Shown: positions 25,711 through 34,941, counted from the stretch's first letter. The stretch is DNA of 64,000 bases from Acidimicrobiales bacterium (GCA_034521975.1 JAXHLR010000003.1:406098-470097), one strand, 5' to 3'. Program-made: numbers and translations. The notes: a model not told the origin generated them from the sequence alone.

Positions 25711-26214
25711 TCACAGGCCGTGTGATCGAGCCGACGCTTCGAGCCCCACCGCGACGAGGGCAGCGGACACGACGACCCCGACCAGGGCGAGCAGGCCCAC
25801 CGCACCGTGGTCGGCCCAGTCGGCGGCCGGGCCGACGGGAGCGGCCATCGCCCAGGAGGCGGCCACGACGGCCACGAGATCGATCGTCACGTGGTAGCGG
25901 CCGGGAGGGGCGGTGGAGGTGCCGATGCACCCGCACGGCACGTCGAGCCCACGGACCCGGTTGGCGATGATGAAGGCCACGAACCCGCCATAGAGCAGTG
26001 CCATCGCTGCCGCGGAGACCGACCCACCGCCAACGAGCACCCAGACGCCGACGCCGACCTCGATGAGCCCGAGGCCCCGACCGATCGCCTCACCGCTGGG
26101 AAGCCCGGCCGCGTCGAGCGCGGCGACGATCCCGGCAGGATCGACGACCTTGCGGGTCCCGGTCACCGCCAGGACCACGGCGGCGACGTGGACGACGAAC
26201 GCGAGCACCGACAC
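25711..26214 (-). CDS. MauE/DoxX-like membrane protein
   Basis: This 167-residue protein has four or five membrane helices (LAFVVHVAAVVLAVTG, IEVGVGVWVLVGGGSVSAAA) and the loop NRVRGLDVPCGCIGTSTAPP containing a CGC cysteine pair. That pattern matches the MauE family of methylamine-utilisation and related redox-linked membrane proteins. The cysteines may take part in disulfide transfer. It starts 15 bp upstream... on the minus strand it precedes nothing in operon order; pheA lies 12 bp upstream in the same direction, so the two may be co-transcribed. Confidence 0.65.
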   Translation of the reverse strand: MSVLAFVVHVAAVVLAVTGTRKVVDPAGIVAALDAAGLPSGEAIGRGLGLIEVGVGVWVLVGGGSVSAAAMALLYGGFVAFIIANRVRGLDVPCGCIGTSTAPPGRYHVTIDLVAVVAASWAMAAPVGPAADWADHGAVGLLALVGVVVSAALVAVGLEASARSHGL

Positions 26215-26226
26215 CGGCAGGCCGTC

Positions 26227-27195
26227 TCAGCGCCGCACCTGGCTCCTGAGCTGTTGCAACCAGTCGTCGGCGTCGCGCCAGGCGGCCTCGGCGTCACGCC
26301 GAACGCTGACCCCCTGATCGCCGGCAGCCGGGTACGAGCCCAGGAACTTGACCTCGGCCTGCTTGCTCTTGAGATCGCGCAGGCAGTCGGCCACCAGCTC
26401 GTCGTCGATGTGGCCCTCGAGGTCGATGATGAAGCAGTAGTCGCCCAGCCCCTTCTTGGTCGGGCGCGACTCGAGCTTGGTGAGGTTGATCGCCCGCGCC
26501 GCGAACTCCTGCAGGATCGACAGCAGGCTCCCCGGACGGTCGGCCCGCTGGAAGATCACGATCGAGGTCCGATCGTGGCCGGTCGGGGCGGGGATCCCGT
26601 GGGCCGACACCGCGACGAACCGTGTCTGGTTGCCGGGGTGGTCCTCGATCTCCTCGGCCAGCACCTTCAGGCCGTAGACCTCGGCGGCGAGCGCAGTGCC
26701 GACCGCCGCCTCCGTGGGATCCTCGTGCTCGGCCACCAGCCGCGCCGCCTCCGCGGTGGAGTTGGCGGCCTCGGTGACCACGCCGGGCAGTCGGGTGAGC
26801 AGGAAGTTGCGGCACTGGGCGGTGGCCACCTGGTAGGACGCGACCCTGGTGATGGACTCCAGGTCGGCGTCGGGCAACCCCAGCAGGTTGAGCGACACGT
26901 CGATGACGACCTCGCGCTGGATGTAGAGGTCGGCCTCGAAGGCGAGGGTGTCGAGGGTGACCGTGACCGAACCCTCGATGGCGTTCTCGATGGGCACGAA
27001 CCCGAGGTCGACCACACCGCCGGCGGTGGCCGCGAGCACGTCGGAGATGGTGGGCATCGCCGTCATCGACAGCGCGGCCAGGTCGGGTTGGGACAGCAAG
27101 GCCTGCTGGGTGAAGGTCGCCTCCGGTCCCAGATAGGCCACCGTGGCGGCGTCGAGTGGCGGTGAGGGCGATGGCGATGCAGCGGGAGGCGTCAC
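26227..27195 (-). CDS. pheA: Prephenate dehydratase
   Basis: The 322-residue protein has a prephenate dehydratase domain (about 18-205) with VAYLGPEATFTQQALL, VDLGFVPIENAIEGSVTVTL and the substrate-site Thr motif NQTRFVAV, followed by an ACT domain (about 215-300) with ADRPGSLLSILQEFAARAIN and LESRPTKKGLGDYCFIIDLE. It converts prephenate to phenylpyruvate for phenylalanine synthesis. The ACT domain gives feedback inhibition by Phe. I chose GTG 27195. The divergent larB start is only 19 bp away, so at least one of the two mRNAs is probably leaderless. Confidence 0.92.
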   Translation of the reverse strand: MTPPAASPSPSPPLDAATVAYLGPEATFTQQALLSQPDLAALSMTAMPTISDVLAATAGGVVDLGFVPIENAIEGSVTVTLDTLAFEADLYIQREVVIDVSLNLLGLPDADLESITRVASYQVATAQCRNFLLTRLPGVVTEAANSTAEAARLVAEHEDPTEAAVGTALAAEVYGLKVLAEEIEDHPGNQTRFVAVSAHGIPAPTGHDRTSIVIFQRADRPGSLLSILQEFAARAINLTKLESRPTKKGLGDYCFIIDLEGHIDDELVADCLRDLKSKQAEVKFLGSYPAAGDQGVSVRRDAEAAWRDADDWLQQLRSQVRR

Positions 27196-27214
27196 GGGGC
27201 GACAGGATAGTGAG

Positions 27215-27988
27215 GTGGACCACCAGGCTCTGAGAGAGTTGCTCGACGAGGTCGAGCGAGGCGAGCTGTCGCCCGCCGCCGCCGCCACCCGACTCGCCCG
27301 TCTGCCCTTCGTCGACATCGGCGTGGCCAAGGTCGATCACCACCGCGCGCTGCGCCAGGGCGTGGTCGAAGCCGTCTACGCGCCGGGCAAGGCTCCCGAG
27401 GTGTGTGCAGGGATCGTCGGCGAGCTCCTGGACGGTCTCGACACGGGTCCGGTGCTGCTCACCAGGGCCGACGACGACCAGGTCAAGGCGGTGCTCGCCG
27501 CCCATCCCTCGGGCGTGGTGCACCGCAGCACCGTGGTGTGGCGACCGGCGGCGCTGCGCCCGGACCGAGTGGTCGTGGCCACCGCCGGCACCGCGGATCA
27601 GCCTGTCGCCGACGAGTGCATCGCCACCCTCGGGGCGTTGGGGTTCGACCCCGTGCGTCTGACCGATGTTGGCGTGGCGGGCATCCACCGGCTGCTCGCC
27701 CACGTCGACGTGCTCACCGAGGCCGACGCCGTGGTGGTCATCGCCGGCATGGAGGGTGCTCTGGCCAGCGTGGTCGGGGGAATCGTTGCCGCTCCGGTCG
27801 TGGCGGTCCCCACCAGCGTCGGGTACGGCGCCGGGCTCGAAGGCGTGACCGCGCTGCTGGGCATGCTCGCCAGCTGCGCGGCGGGCGTGAGCGTGGTCGG
27901 CATCGACAACGGCTTCGGGGCGGCCATGGCCGTGTCCCGTGCGCTCCCCGGGCCGCGCCCGCCGACCGAGGGCGTTGATCGCCGGTGA
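27215..27988 (+). CDS. larB: Nickel-pincer cofactor biosynthesis protein LarB
   Basis: The 257-residue protein starts at GTG 27215 (VDHQALRELLDEVERGELSP). It has the AIR-carboxylase-like fold, with VDIGVAKVDHHRALRQGVVE, VVIAGMEGALASVVGGIVAA and PVVAVPTSVGYGAGLEGVTA. LarB carboxylates and hydrolyses nicotinate adenine dinucleotide in the first step of nickel-pincer cofactor synthesis. It overlaps larC by four bases. No larE or larA is in the window. Confidence 0.93.
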   Translation: MDHQALRELLDEVERGELSPAAAATRLARLPFVDIGVAKVDHHRALRQGVVEAVYAPGKAPEVCAGIVGELLDGLDTGPVLLTRADDDQVKAVLAAHPSGVVHRSTVVWRPAALRPDRVVVATAGTADQPVADECIATLGALGFDPVRLTDVGVAGIHRLLAHVDVLTEADAVVVIAGMEGALASVVGGIVAAPVVAVPTSVGYGAGLEGVTALLGMLASCAAGVSVVGIDNGFGAAMAVSRALPGPRPPTEGVDRR

Positions 27989-29241
27989 CCACGCCCGGCC
28001 CGCAGCGAACGATCGCCTGGTTCCACTGCTTCGGCGGTATCGCGGGCGACATGGCGTTGGGGTCGTTGCTCGATGCCGGCGCTGACCTCGACGAGGTGCG
28101 CGACCTGTGCGAGACGTTGCCCGTCGGCGGCTGGCGGCTCGAGGCCGAACCGGTGCTGCGCAACGGCATCGCGGGCACCAAGGCCCATGTCATCGCCGAG
28201 ACCACCAACGTGGTCCGCACCGCGGCCCACATCACCGCCATGCTCGACGAGGCCGTGCTCCCCGATCGGGTCCGCCATCGCGCCCACGCCATCTTCTGGG
28301 CACTGGCCGAGGCCGAGGGTCGCCTCCACCGCCAGCCGCCCGAGCAGGTCCACTTCCACGAGGTCGGCGCGGTCGACGCCATCATCGACATCGTCGGCAC
28401 CTGCGCCGCGCTCGAGGTGCTCGGTGTCGACGAGGTGGCCTGCAGTCCCGTCGCCCACGGTCTGGGCACGATCCGCGCCGCCCACGGGGTACTGCCCAAC
28501 CCACCGCCCGCGGTGGTCGAGCTGCTCCGGGGCGCTCCGACCGTGGGGCTCGATCTGCCCTACGAGCTCACCACCCCCACCGGTGCTGCCATCGTGGCCG
28601 CGTTGGCGGTCGAGTGGGGACCGCTGCCGGACATGACCGTCGCCGCGTCGGGGTTCGGTGCCGGTACCCGCGAGCTCGAGGACCGGCCGAACCTCACCCA
28701 GGTGGTGATCGGTACCCGGTCGGTCGTGCGCGAACGGGGCCAGCCGGTGGTGCTGCTCGAGGCCAACCTCGACGACGCCACCGGCGAGGTGCTGGCAGCG
28801 GCGGTGGCCGCGCTGCTCGATGCCGGTGCCCACGACGCCTGGATCACCCCGGTGGTGATGAAGAAGGGCCGCCCGGGCCACGTGGTGAGCGCCTTGGCCG
28901 ATCCCGCGCTGGTCGATCAGGTGGCCACGGCGATGGTGGCGGGTACCGGCTCGCTCGGCGTGCGGGGAACCCGCATCGAGCGCTGGCCCCTGGCCAGGGT
29001 CGAGGGCGAGGTCGAGGTCGACGGAGAGCCGATCCGGGTGAAGGTCAGCCCCGGCAGGGTCAAGGTCGAACACGACGACGCCGCCAGGGCGGCCAGGGCC
29101 ATCGGTCGCCCACTGCGCGAGGTGCTGGCCAGGGCCGAGGCCGAGGGTGCGGCCCAGGTGGCAGCCGGCGACGAGCGGGCCGGCGACGAGCTGGACGAGG
29201 GGCCCCCTTCCCACGACCCCGATGGAGGCGACTCTGCGTGA
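27985..29241 (+). CDS. larC: Nickel-insertion protein LarC
   Basis: This 418-residue protein begins at a GTG overlapping the larB stop. It has the LarC start WFHCFGGIAGDMALGSLLDA, the central HFHEVGAVDAIIDIVGTCAA with clustered His and Asp, and the C-terminal ASGFGAGTRELEDRPNLTQV and NLDDATGEVLAAAVAALLDA parts. LarC inserts nickel into the pincer cofactor using CTP. In some bacteria larC is split and joined by frameshifting; here it is one frame. The C-terminal 30 residues are acidic and poorly conserved. Confidence 0.93.
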   Translation: MTTPGPQRTIAWFHCFGGIAGDMALGSLLDAGADLDEVRDLCETLPVGGWRLEAEPVLRNGIAGTKAHVIAETTNVVRTAAHITAMLDEAVLPDRVRHRAHAIFWALAEAEGRLHRQPPEQVHFHEVGAVDAIIDIVGTCAALEVLGVDEVACSPVAHGLGTIRAAHGVLPNPPPAVVELLRGAPTVGLDLPYELTTPTGAAIVAALAVEWGPLPDMTVAASGFGAGTRELEDRPNLTQVVIGTRSVVRERGQPVVLLEANLDDATGEVLAAAVAALLDAGAHDAWITPVVMKKGRPGHVVSALADPALVDQVATAMVAGTGSLGVRGTRIERWPLARVEGEVEVDGEPIRVKVSPGRVKVEHDDAARAARAIGRPLREVLARAEAEGAAQVAAGDERAGDELDEGPPSHDPDGGDSA

Positions 29242-29289
29242 GGCCCGCCGTGGACGTGGCCGGCCCGGCTGTTCCGTAGGCTGGGAGGC

Positions 29290-30006
29290 ATGGACGATCG
29301 TGTGTACTTCCGCCAGCTGCTCGCCGGGCGCGACATCGCCGTCGGCGACCCGCTCGCCACCCAGATGGTCAACTTCGTCTACCTGATCGGCGACACCGAG
29401 ACCGGCGAGGCCGTCGTGGTCGACCCGGCCTATGACATCGAGGGCATCTGCAACCTGGTCGACGCCGACGGCATGACCCTCACTGGCGCCCTCGTCACCC
29501 ACTACCACCCCGACCACATCGGTGGATCGATGATGGGCTACGGCATCCAGGGGGTGGCCGAGCTGCTCGCCCACCGGCCGGTACCGGTCCACATCCAGGA
29601 GCCGGAGACCGCCGGGGTCATGAAGATGACCGGTGCGTCGGCCAGCGATCTGGTGCAGCACGCGTCCGGCGATCGGGTGGCGGTGGGCGAGCTGCCCATC
29701 GAGCTCATCCACACACCCGGACACACCCCGGGCAGCCAGTGCTTCCTGGTCGACGGACTGCTGGTGTCGGGCGACACCTTGTTCCTCGAGGGCTGCGGTC
29801 GCACCGATCTGCCCGGCGGCGACGCCCGCGAGCTCTACTACTCGCTCACCCAGCGCCTGGCCAAGGTCCCCGACGACACCGTGCTGTACCCGGGGCACCT
29901 GTACTCGCCCGATCCCTCCGCTCCCTTGGGCGAGATCCGCCAGCACAACTTCGTGTTCCGCCCATCGTCGGTCGAGCAGTGGATGACGATGTTCGGCGGC
30001 GCGTGA
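29290..30006 (+). CDS. MBL-fold metallo-hydrolase (glyoxalase II-like)
   Basis: The 238-residue protein has the metallo-beta-lactamase motif THYHPDHIGGS at about residues 71-81. The further metal ligands are in IELIHTPGHTPGSQCFLVDG (about 138-157), VSGDTLFLEGCGRTDLPGGD and YPGHLYSPD. The GRTDLPGGD segment and the His-rich site resemble persulfide dioxygenase/glyoxalase II families. The substrate is unknown. It starts 48 bp after larC and may belong to the same transcript. Confidence 0.85.
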   Translation: MDDRVYFRQLLAGRDIAVGDPLATQMVNFVYLIGDTETGEAVVVDPAYDIEGICNLVDADGMTLTGALVTHYHPDHIGGSMMGYGIQGVAELLAHRPVPVHIQEPETAGVMKMTGASASDLVQHASGDRVAVGELPIELIHTPGHTPGSQCFLVDGLLVSGDTLFLEGCGRTDLPGGDARELYYSLTQRLAKVPDDTVLYPGHLYSPDPSAPLGEIRQHNFVFRPSSVEQWMTMFGGA

Positions 30007-30146
30007 GGGTGTCCAACATCGCCCCAGACGGTTGATCTAGAGTGACGTGGCGCGGGTAGGGGCCATCAGAGACGGAGGCTCCCCCACACGTGGCGCGCAC
30101 TGCGAAGAACTCAACCTGGCCACTACACCTGCCGAAGAGACACCGT

Positions 30147-30908
30147 ATGAGCGCGGTGTCGAACTCCGAGGGCGACCACCCGCGAGCGGTCGAACCGCCA
30201 CGGTGGCCCTCGGCCCGCGCCACCGGCACCTCGCCTGCCGGATGGCTCCTCGGCGAGCGCAGCACCCGGGCCGACGAGCTCGTCGAGCTCCGTCGCCGCC
30301 TCGAGGAGGCCGAGCGACGCGCGGTCGATGCCGAGGGAGCGCTTCCCCACCTGTTGGCACTGGGCCAGCGGACCGTCAACGGCTTGCTGGGCGATGCTCG
30401 GACACGGGGTCGCGCCATCATCGAAGAGGCCCGTGAGCAGGCAGCACGCGAGGTCGCGGCCGAGCGGAGGGCGCTGGCCGAGGAAGCGGCCGAGCTCGAT
30501 GCCCTGCGCATGGCGGTCGCCGCCGAGGCGATGGGCCTCGAACAGATACGTGCCGAGCTGGACTCGAAGGTCGCGGCCGTGCAGCTCCGGGCCGGCGCGG
30601 ACCAGCAGCCGGCTCTCGATGTGGGTGCCACCCCGGCCGTGGCCGACCCCGCTGCTCGTCTGTTGCCCCCTCCGCCGCCGCGGACCGAGCTCGCCGAGGT
30701 GGGTATGGACACCGACGAGGCCGAGCCGGACAGCGGCAGTGCCTCGCCGCGTGGGCCGAGTCCGTCGTCGCGCTTCGCCGACGCCTGGGCCGCCGATGAG
30801 GACGAGATGATGGTCGAGGCCTTCGACCGGTTCTTCGCCGCGGAGATCAACCGCGACCCGATGCGGGACTCGGTCCTCGAGGCCGACCGCACCCGCGCCT
30901 CGGGCTGA
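30147..30908 (+). CDS. Coiled-coil protein, DivIVA-like
   Basis: The 253-residue protein has a charged coiled coil at about residues 45-150 (ELVELRRRLEEAERRAVDAE, RAIIEEAREQAAREVAAERR, LAEEAAELDALRMAVAAEA). A proline-rich linker and an acidic C-terminus (DEDEMMVEAFDRFFAAEINR) follow. Such layouts occur in DivIVA/Wag31-related or cytoskeletal proteins, but the N-terminal DivIVA membrane motif is not evident. I chose ATG 30147; an upstream GTG-type start is possible. The family is not certain. Confidence 0.55.
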   Translation: MSAVSNSEGDHPRAVEPPRWPSARATGTSPAGWLLGERSTRADELVELRRRLEEAERRAVDAEGALPHLLALGQRTVNGLLGDARTRGRAIIEEAREQAAREVAAERRALAEEAAELDALRMAVAAEAMGLEQIRAELDSKVAAVQLRAGADQQPALDVGATPAVADPAARLLPPPPPRTELAEVGMDTDEAEPDSGSASPRGPSPSSRFADAWAADEDEMMVEAFDRFFAAEINRDPMRDSVLEADRTRASG

Positions 30909-30977
30909 ACGGTTCGGCTGCCTCGGGACGGGCGGTGGAGCTGTGACCGAAATCATGACAGTTGTGTTGCGATCAGA

Positions 30978-31006
30978 TTGCGTTTTGCTCTCGGCTCGAC
31001 CATACT
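30978..31006 (+). promoter_or_regulatory. Possible sigma-70-type promoter
   Basis: TTGCGT at 30978-30983 and CATACT at 31001-31006 are separated by 17 bp. They lie in the only longish gene-free stretch (30909-31183) and point toward the lysozyme-like gene. The leader would be about 170 bases. Prediction by eye only. Confidence 0.3.
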
Positions 31007-31183
31007 GACCGCTGTCGTGTACGGCGCCCTGAGCGCGTACCCATAGCCCGCCCGGTGGTCCACCGGGTCGGCGACATCGCCTCCCCCGATGATCGCTGCA
31101 CCGCCGCCTCGTTCCTGCTGGCGCCTCCCGAACCCGGGTGTGCCACGAAGCGCCCTCAGGACGAGCCGAGAGGAGTTTCCCCC

Positions 31184-31552
31184 ATGTTCACCCTGTCGCG
31201 CGTCCGTCGCGCTCTCGTTCCCCTGCTGCTGGCGCTCGTGCTCAGTGGCTGCGGCGCCGAGGACTTCATCCGCTATGCCTTTGCCGAGCGGGGTGCGACC
31301 GCTGTCCAACAGGACCAAGCGATCCGCGTCGCCCACTGCGAATCGACCCTCCGCCACGATGCCATCAGCCCCGGTGGTGGCAACTGGGGTCTGTTCCAGA
31401 TCAACACCGTCCACCGTCAGCGGGTCGCCAACCTGGGCTACTCCTGGGATCAGATGCTGCTGCCGTTGGAGAACGCGCGGGTCGCGGCCGACATCTGGGC
31501 AGAGCAGGGTTGGGGCCCATGGAGCTGTGCGCGCATCGTCGGCATCCGTTGA
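31184..31552 (+). CDS. Lysozyme-like (transglycosylase-fold) lipoprotein
   Basis: This 122-residue protein starts MFTLSRVRRALVPLLLALVL and has a lipobox LVLSGCGAED. AGGAG lies nine bases upstream of ATG. The mature part has AIRVAHCESTLRHDAISPGG with the likely catalytic Glu, then GNWGLFQINTVHRQRVANLG and WAEQGWGPWSC, a short lytic-transglycosylase/resuscitation-type fold. It would sit at the outer face of the membrane and cut or remodel peptidoglycan. It is shorter than most relatives. Confidence 0.78.
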   Translation: MFTLSRVRRALVPLLLALVLSGCGAEDFIRYAFAERGATAVQQDQAIRVAHCESTLRHDAISPGGGNWGLFQINTVHRQRVANLGYSWDQMLLPLENARVAADIWAEQGWGPWSCARIVGIR

Positions 31553-31753
31553 CCTGACCCTCTCCTCCTCCCGGCACCGCGAACACCCTGCTCAGTCCGC
31601 ATCCTCAGCGGGGCGAACCCGGGGCCGATAGGGTCGGCATCGAACCTCCCGGGGCCCGCAGTGGCCTCGATCGTCGCTACCGGGTTGCCGGGTCGTTCGA
31701 CCACTGGTCGACGAGGGCCCGCGCGACCGAGCACGGGCATGGAGGTAGGGACC

Positions 31754-32077
31754 ATGGGAGCACGTCACCGGCAGCGGAAGGCCGACCAGGCCGCGTTCGC
31801 CACCGAGGCACGTGAGCTGCGCAAGGCCCAGCACCGAGCGCAGCGCCACGCCGTGCATCAGACGTTGCACGAGTCGGCCGTCGACGAGCTCGACGACGTC
31901 GTCCTGCCCGAACCCAAGGCCACCCGATCTCGCATCGAACCTGGCGAACGTGACATCGCTCCCAGCACCGGGGCCACCTTCAAACCGTGGAAGCAGCCGT
32001 TCTGGAAGCGCCGGCGCAACGACCGCCGGGCCAAGGAACTGGCCTACCGCCGGCTCGCCACCGGGGACGGGATCTGA
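31754..32077 (+). CDS. Small basic hypothetical protein
   Basis: The 107-residue protein (MGARHRQRKADQAAFATEAR) is rich in Arg and Lys, with basic ends and an acidic middle (VDELDDVVLPEPK). GGAGGT lies about seven bases upstream of the ATG. No membrane segment or known domain is visible. It may bind nucleic acid. I do not recognise it. Confidence 0.55.
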   Translation: MGARHRQRKADQAAFATEARELRKAQHRAQRHAVHQTLHESAVDELDDVVLPEPKATRSRIEPGERDIAPSTGATFKPWKQPFWKRRRNDRRAKELAYRRLATGDGI

Positions 32078-32216
32078 AGCGGGGCCTCTCGACGGGTCGT
32101 TCCACCACCATGGGTGACAGCTCGGGCGCGGCGCGTGATCCGTTCGACCTACCTGCGGTATCCTGTGGTGGTGGATGCGCCGTCGGGCGATCCGCACCGT
32201 CGAATCAGGAGGAGCC

Positions 32217-32765
32217 ATGTCCGCGACCACCAAGCCCACACCGGGCTCGGCCGCGGCCATCCTCGAAGTCGCGGTCCACTCGGTGGCCGAGGGCCGATAC
32301 CGACATGCACGTCTGACCTTGCTGCGGGCAGCGGCCTCCGCGCTGCTTCCCGACATCGTCGAGCTCGTGAACGATGCCAGCACCGCGGCCGATCTCCCCG
32401 CAGGGCTCACTCCCGCCACGGTCATCGAGCGCGGCAAGCCGCCCATGCTGCCCGGCTGGCTGGACGCGGCCCTCGACGTCGAGATCGCCCGGATCTGTGC
32501 CGGTTCGCCCGTGGCCGAGCCCACCCCCGACCAACTGGTGGCCCGCATCACCGGTGCGGTGTGCATCGACGTCTGCGCCGACATCCATGAGGCCGCAGCT
32601 CGGGCTGATGTCGACGCCGCTGGCGAACACGGTCCCGAGGACGTCGCGGCGGCCATCCACCATCGTCACCGGATGCTCGACCTCGACTCCTCCGAGGTCA
32701 TCCACCTCGAGGCCGATGCCCCTACGGGTTCGGGCAACGCCGGCGCCACCCCGCACAGCTCCTGA
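32217..32765 (+). CDS. Hypothetical protein, helical
   Basis: The 182-residue protein (MSATTKPTPGSAAAILEVAV) is alanine-rich and predicted helical, with LTLLRAAASALLPDIVELVN and VARITGAVCIDVCADIHEAA. It has an acidic C-terminus. AGGAGG lies about five bases upstream of ATG. I do not recognise the family. It converges with the GH1 gene, seven bases apart. Confidence 0.55.
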   Translation: MSATTKPTPGSAAAILEVAVHSVAEGRYRHARLTLLRAAASALLPDIVELVNDASTAADLPAGLTPATVIERGKPPMLPGWLDAALDVEIARICAGSPVAEPTPDQLVARITGAVCIDVCADIHEAAARADVDAAGEHGPEDVAAAIHHRHRMLDLDSSEVIHLEADAPTGSGNAGATPHSS

Positions 32766-32771
32766 GCGGCG

Positions 32772-34115
32772 TCAGCGGGTGAGCACGCCGGTCCGCAGCA
32801 GGTCGGCGTACCAGAAGGCGCTCGACTTGAGCCGTCGCTCGTAGGTCTCGAAGTCGACCTCGACGATGCCGAAGCGCTTGGCGAACCCCTCGGCCCACTC
32901 GAAGTTGTCGAGCAGCGACCACACCAGGTAGCCCTCGATCGGTGCACCCTCGACCATCGCCCGGTGGACCTGGGCGATGTGGTCGTGCAGGAAGTCGATG
33001 CGATCCTGGTCGTCCACGTAGCCGTCGCGGCGCTCGGTGTCGGGCATGGCCGCCCCGTTCTCGGTGACGACCATGGTGTCGAAGCCGTAGGACTGGTGGA
33101 GGTCGATCAGCAGGTCGCCGAAGGTGGGCGGGTGGATCTCCCATCCCATCTCGGTCGTCGGTTGCCGCCAGCTGTCGTCGGCGGGCGGGTTGGTGAAGGC
33201 CACGTGGCGGGTGTAGTAGTTGACCCCGAGCACATCGATGGGTGCGCTGATGATGTCGAGGTCGCCGTCGAGCACCTCACGACGGTCCCAGCCGCGGTGG
33301 TGGTCGCTCCGCTCCGGGTAGCCCATTCCCGCGATCGGTTCGACGTACCAGCGGTTCTCGCGGTCGTTGATGCGCTCGGCCTCGGCCCGGTCGGCGTCGC
33401 TGCCGGTCCCGGGGACCGCGGGGGTGAAGTTCAACACGATGCCCACTCGCGACTCGGGTGCGGTCTGGCGCAGCCGTTCGACCGCGAGCCCGTGGGCCAG
33501 CAGCAGATGGTGGCTGGCGGCGAAGCCCTCGGCCTCGGAGGTGTGACCGGGAGCGTGGATGCCGAGCACGTGGCCGAGGTGGGCGGCGACGAACGGCTCG
33601 TTGAGGGTCAACCAGGTGCCGACGCGGTCGCCGAGGCGTCGGGACACCACCTCGGCATAGTCGGCGAAGGCGTAGGCCGTGTCGCGGACCGGCCACCCGC
33701 CGGCGTCCTGCAGGGCCTGGGGGAGGTCCCAGTGGTAGAGGGTGGGCAGCGGGGTGATCCCCTTGGCGAGCAGCGCGTCGACGAGGCGGTCGTAGAAGTC
33801 GAGCCCCGCCTTGTTCACCGTGCCGGTGCCGTTGGGGATCACCCGCGGCCACGAGATGGAGAACCGGTAGGCGTCGAGGCCGAGCTCGGCCATGAGGGTC
33901 ACGTCCTCGGGCCACCGGTGGTAGTGGTCGACCCCATCGGCACCCGACGTACCGTCGACGATCCGGCCGGGTTCGGCGCAGAAGCGGTCCCAGATGCTCT
34001 CGCCCTTGCCGTCGACGTCGGCACCGCCCTCGATCTGATACGACGAGGTCGCCGCACCCCACACGAAGCCCGGCGGGAAGCGGGGCGGGTTGGTTCGCGC
34101 GGCGGTGTCGGTCAT
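32772..34115 (-). CDS. GH1 beta-glucosidase
   Basis: The 447-residue protein begins MTDTAARTNPPRFPPGFVWG and follows with AATSSYQIEGG, a family 1 start. The acid/base Glu173 is in WLTLNEPFVA and the nucleophile Glu352 in TMVVTENGAAM. Other markers are YRFSISWPRVIPNGTG and LVWSLLDNFEWAEGFAKRFG. It hydrolyses terminal beta-glycosides, most likely cellobiose or plant glycosides, in the cytoplasm since no signal peptide is seen. It is divergent from the Asp/Glu-racemase-like gene at 34,187. Confidence 0.95.
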   Translation of the reverse strand: MTDTAARTNPPRFPPGFVWGAATSSYQIEGGADVDGKGESIWDRFCAEPGRIVDGTSGADGVDHYHRWPEDVTLMAELGLDAYRFSISWPRVIPNGTGTVNKAGLDFYDRLVDALLAKGITPLPTLYHWDLPQALQDAGGWPVRDTAYAFADYAEVVSRRLGDRVGTWLTLNEPFVAAHLGHVLGIHAPGHTSEAEGFAASHHLLLAHGLAVERLRQTAPESRVGIVLNFTPAVPGTGSDADRAEAERINDRENRWYVEPIAGMGYPERSDHHRGWDRREVLDGDLDIISAPIDVLGVNYYTRHVAFTNPPADDSWRQPTTEMGWEIHPPTFGDLLIDLHQSYGFDTMVVTENGAAMPDTERRDGYVDDQDRIDFLHDHIAQVHRAMVEGAPIEGYLVWSLLDNFEWAEGFAKRFGIVEVDFETYERRLKSSAFWYADLLRTGVLTR

Positions 34116-34186
34116 GCCCCCAGGGTGCCACGCGCCCGCTGTCATGCACCGGCCGAGCCACGACCTCGGGCGGTAGGGTCGGCGCG

Positions 34187-34927
34187 GTGAGTGACACGAC
34201 CGATCGCCAGGTGCGGCTGGGGTTCCTCTACCCGGGATACTCGGCCGAGGACGACTATCCGACCATGGCCGCGCGCCTCGATCCCTCGCCCCACGTGCAG
34301 GTGGTCCACACCTCGGTCGGCGAGGACGCCCACCGGCTCGACGCCCTGCTCGACCTCGGCGGTCCGGGGCGTCTCGCTGACGGCGCCGCCCAGCTCGACG
34401 ACGTCGACGTGGTGATCTGGGCGTGCACCTCGGGCAGCTTCGTGTTCGGGTTGGAGGGCGCCCGTGCCCAGGTCGAACCGGTGGCCGAGCAGATGGGTGT
34501 GCCCGCGTCCTCCACCTCGTTCGCCTTCGTCGAGGCCATCCGGTCGCTCGGCGTGGATCGGGTCGCGGTGGCCGCCACCTATCCGGCCGACGTGACCGCG
34601 GCGTTCGTGTCGTTCCTGGGCGAGGCCGGCATCGGTGTCGTGGCCTCCGATGCACAGGACATCATCACCGCCACCGAGGTCGGGACCTTCGACTCCGACC
34701 GGGTGCTCGACTTCGTCACCGCCGGCGATCACCCCGATGCTCAGGCCGTCCTGGTCCCCGACACCGCCCTGCACTCGGCCGCGGTGGTCGCCCAGCTCGA
34801 AGCGGCGTTGGCCAAGCCGGTGCTCACCGCCAACATCGTCACCATGTGGCACGCCCTCGCCCTGTCCGGTGGGTTGGCGTCGCTCCGCGGTGCAGACCGG
34901 CTCGGGTCGTTGTTCGACCGCGACTGA
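34187..34927 (+). CDS. Asp/Glu racemase superfamily protein (maleate isomerase/AMDase-like)
   Basis: The 246-residue protein starts at GTG 34187. It has VRLGFLYPGYSAEDDYPTM, then DVVIWACTSGSFVFGLEGAR with the first active-site Cys, VAVAATYPADVTAAFVSFLG and a second-half motif VLVPDTALHSAAVVAQLEAA. Two-cysteine enzymes of this superfamily have Cys in the second motif, where Asp-Thr stands here, so chemistry may differ from maleate isomerase. A paralogue at 41,413 keeps both Cys. It flanks the GntR-controlled cluster and is convergent with the DUF3830 gene. Confidence 0.75.
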   Translation: MSDTTDRQVRLGFLYPGYSAEDDYPTMAARLDPSPHVQVVHTSVGEDAHRLDALLDLGGPGRLADGAAQLDDVDVVIWACTSGSFVFGLEGARAQVEPVAEQMGVPASSTSFAFVEAIRSLGVDRVAVAATYPADVTAAFVSFLGEAGIGVVASDAQDIITATEVGTFDSDRVLDFVTAGDHPDAQAVLVPDTALHSAAVVAQLEAALAKPVLTANIVTMWHALALSGGLASLRGADRLGSLFDRD

Positions 34928-34941
34928 TCCGATGCCGGCGG

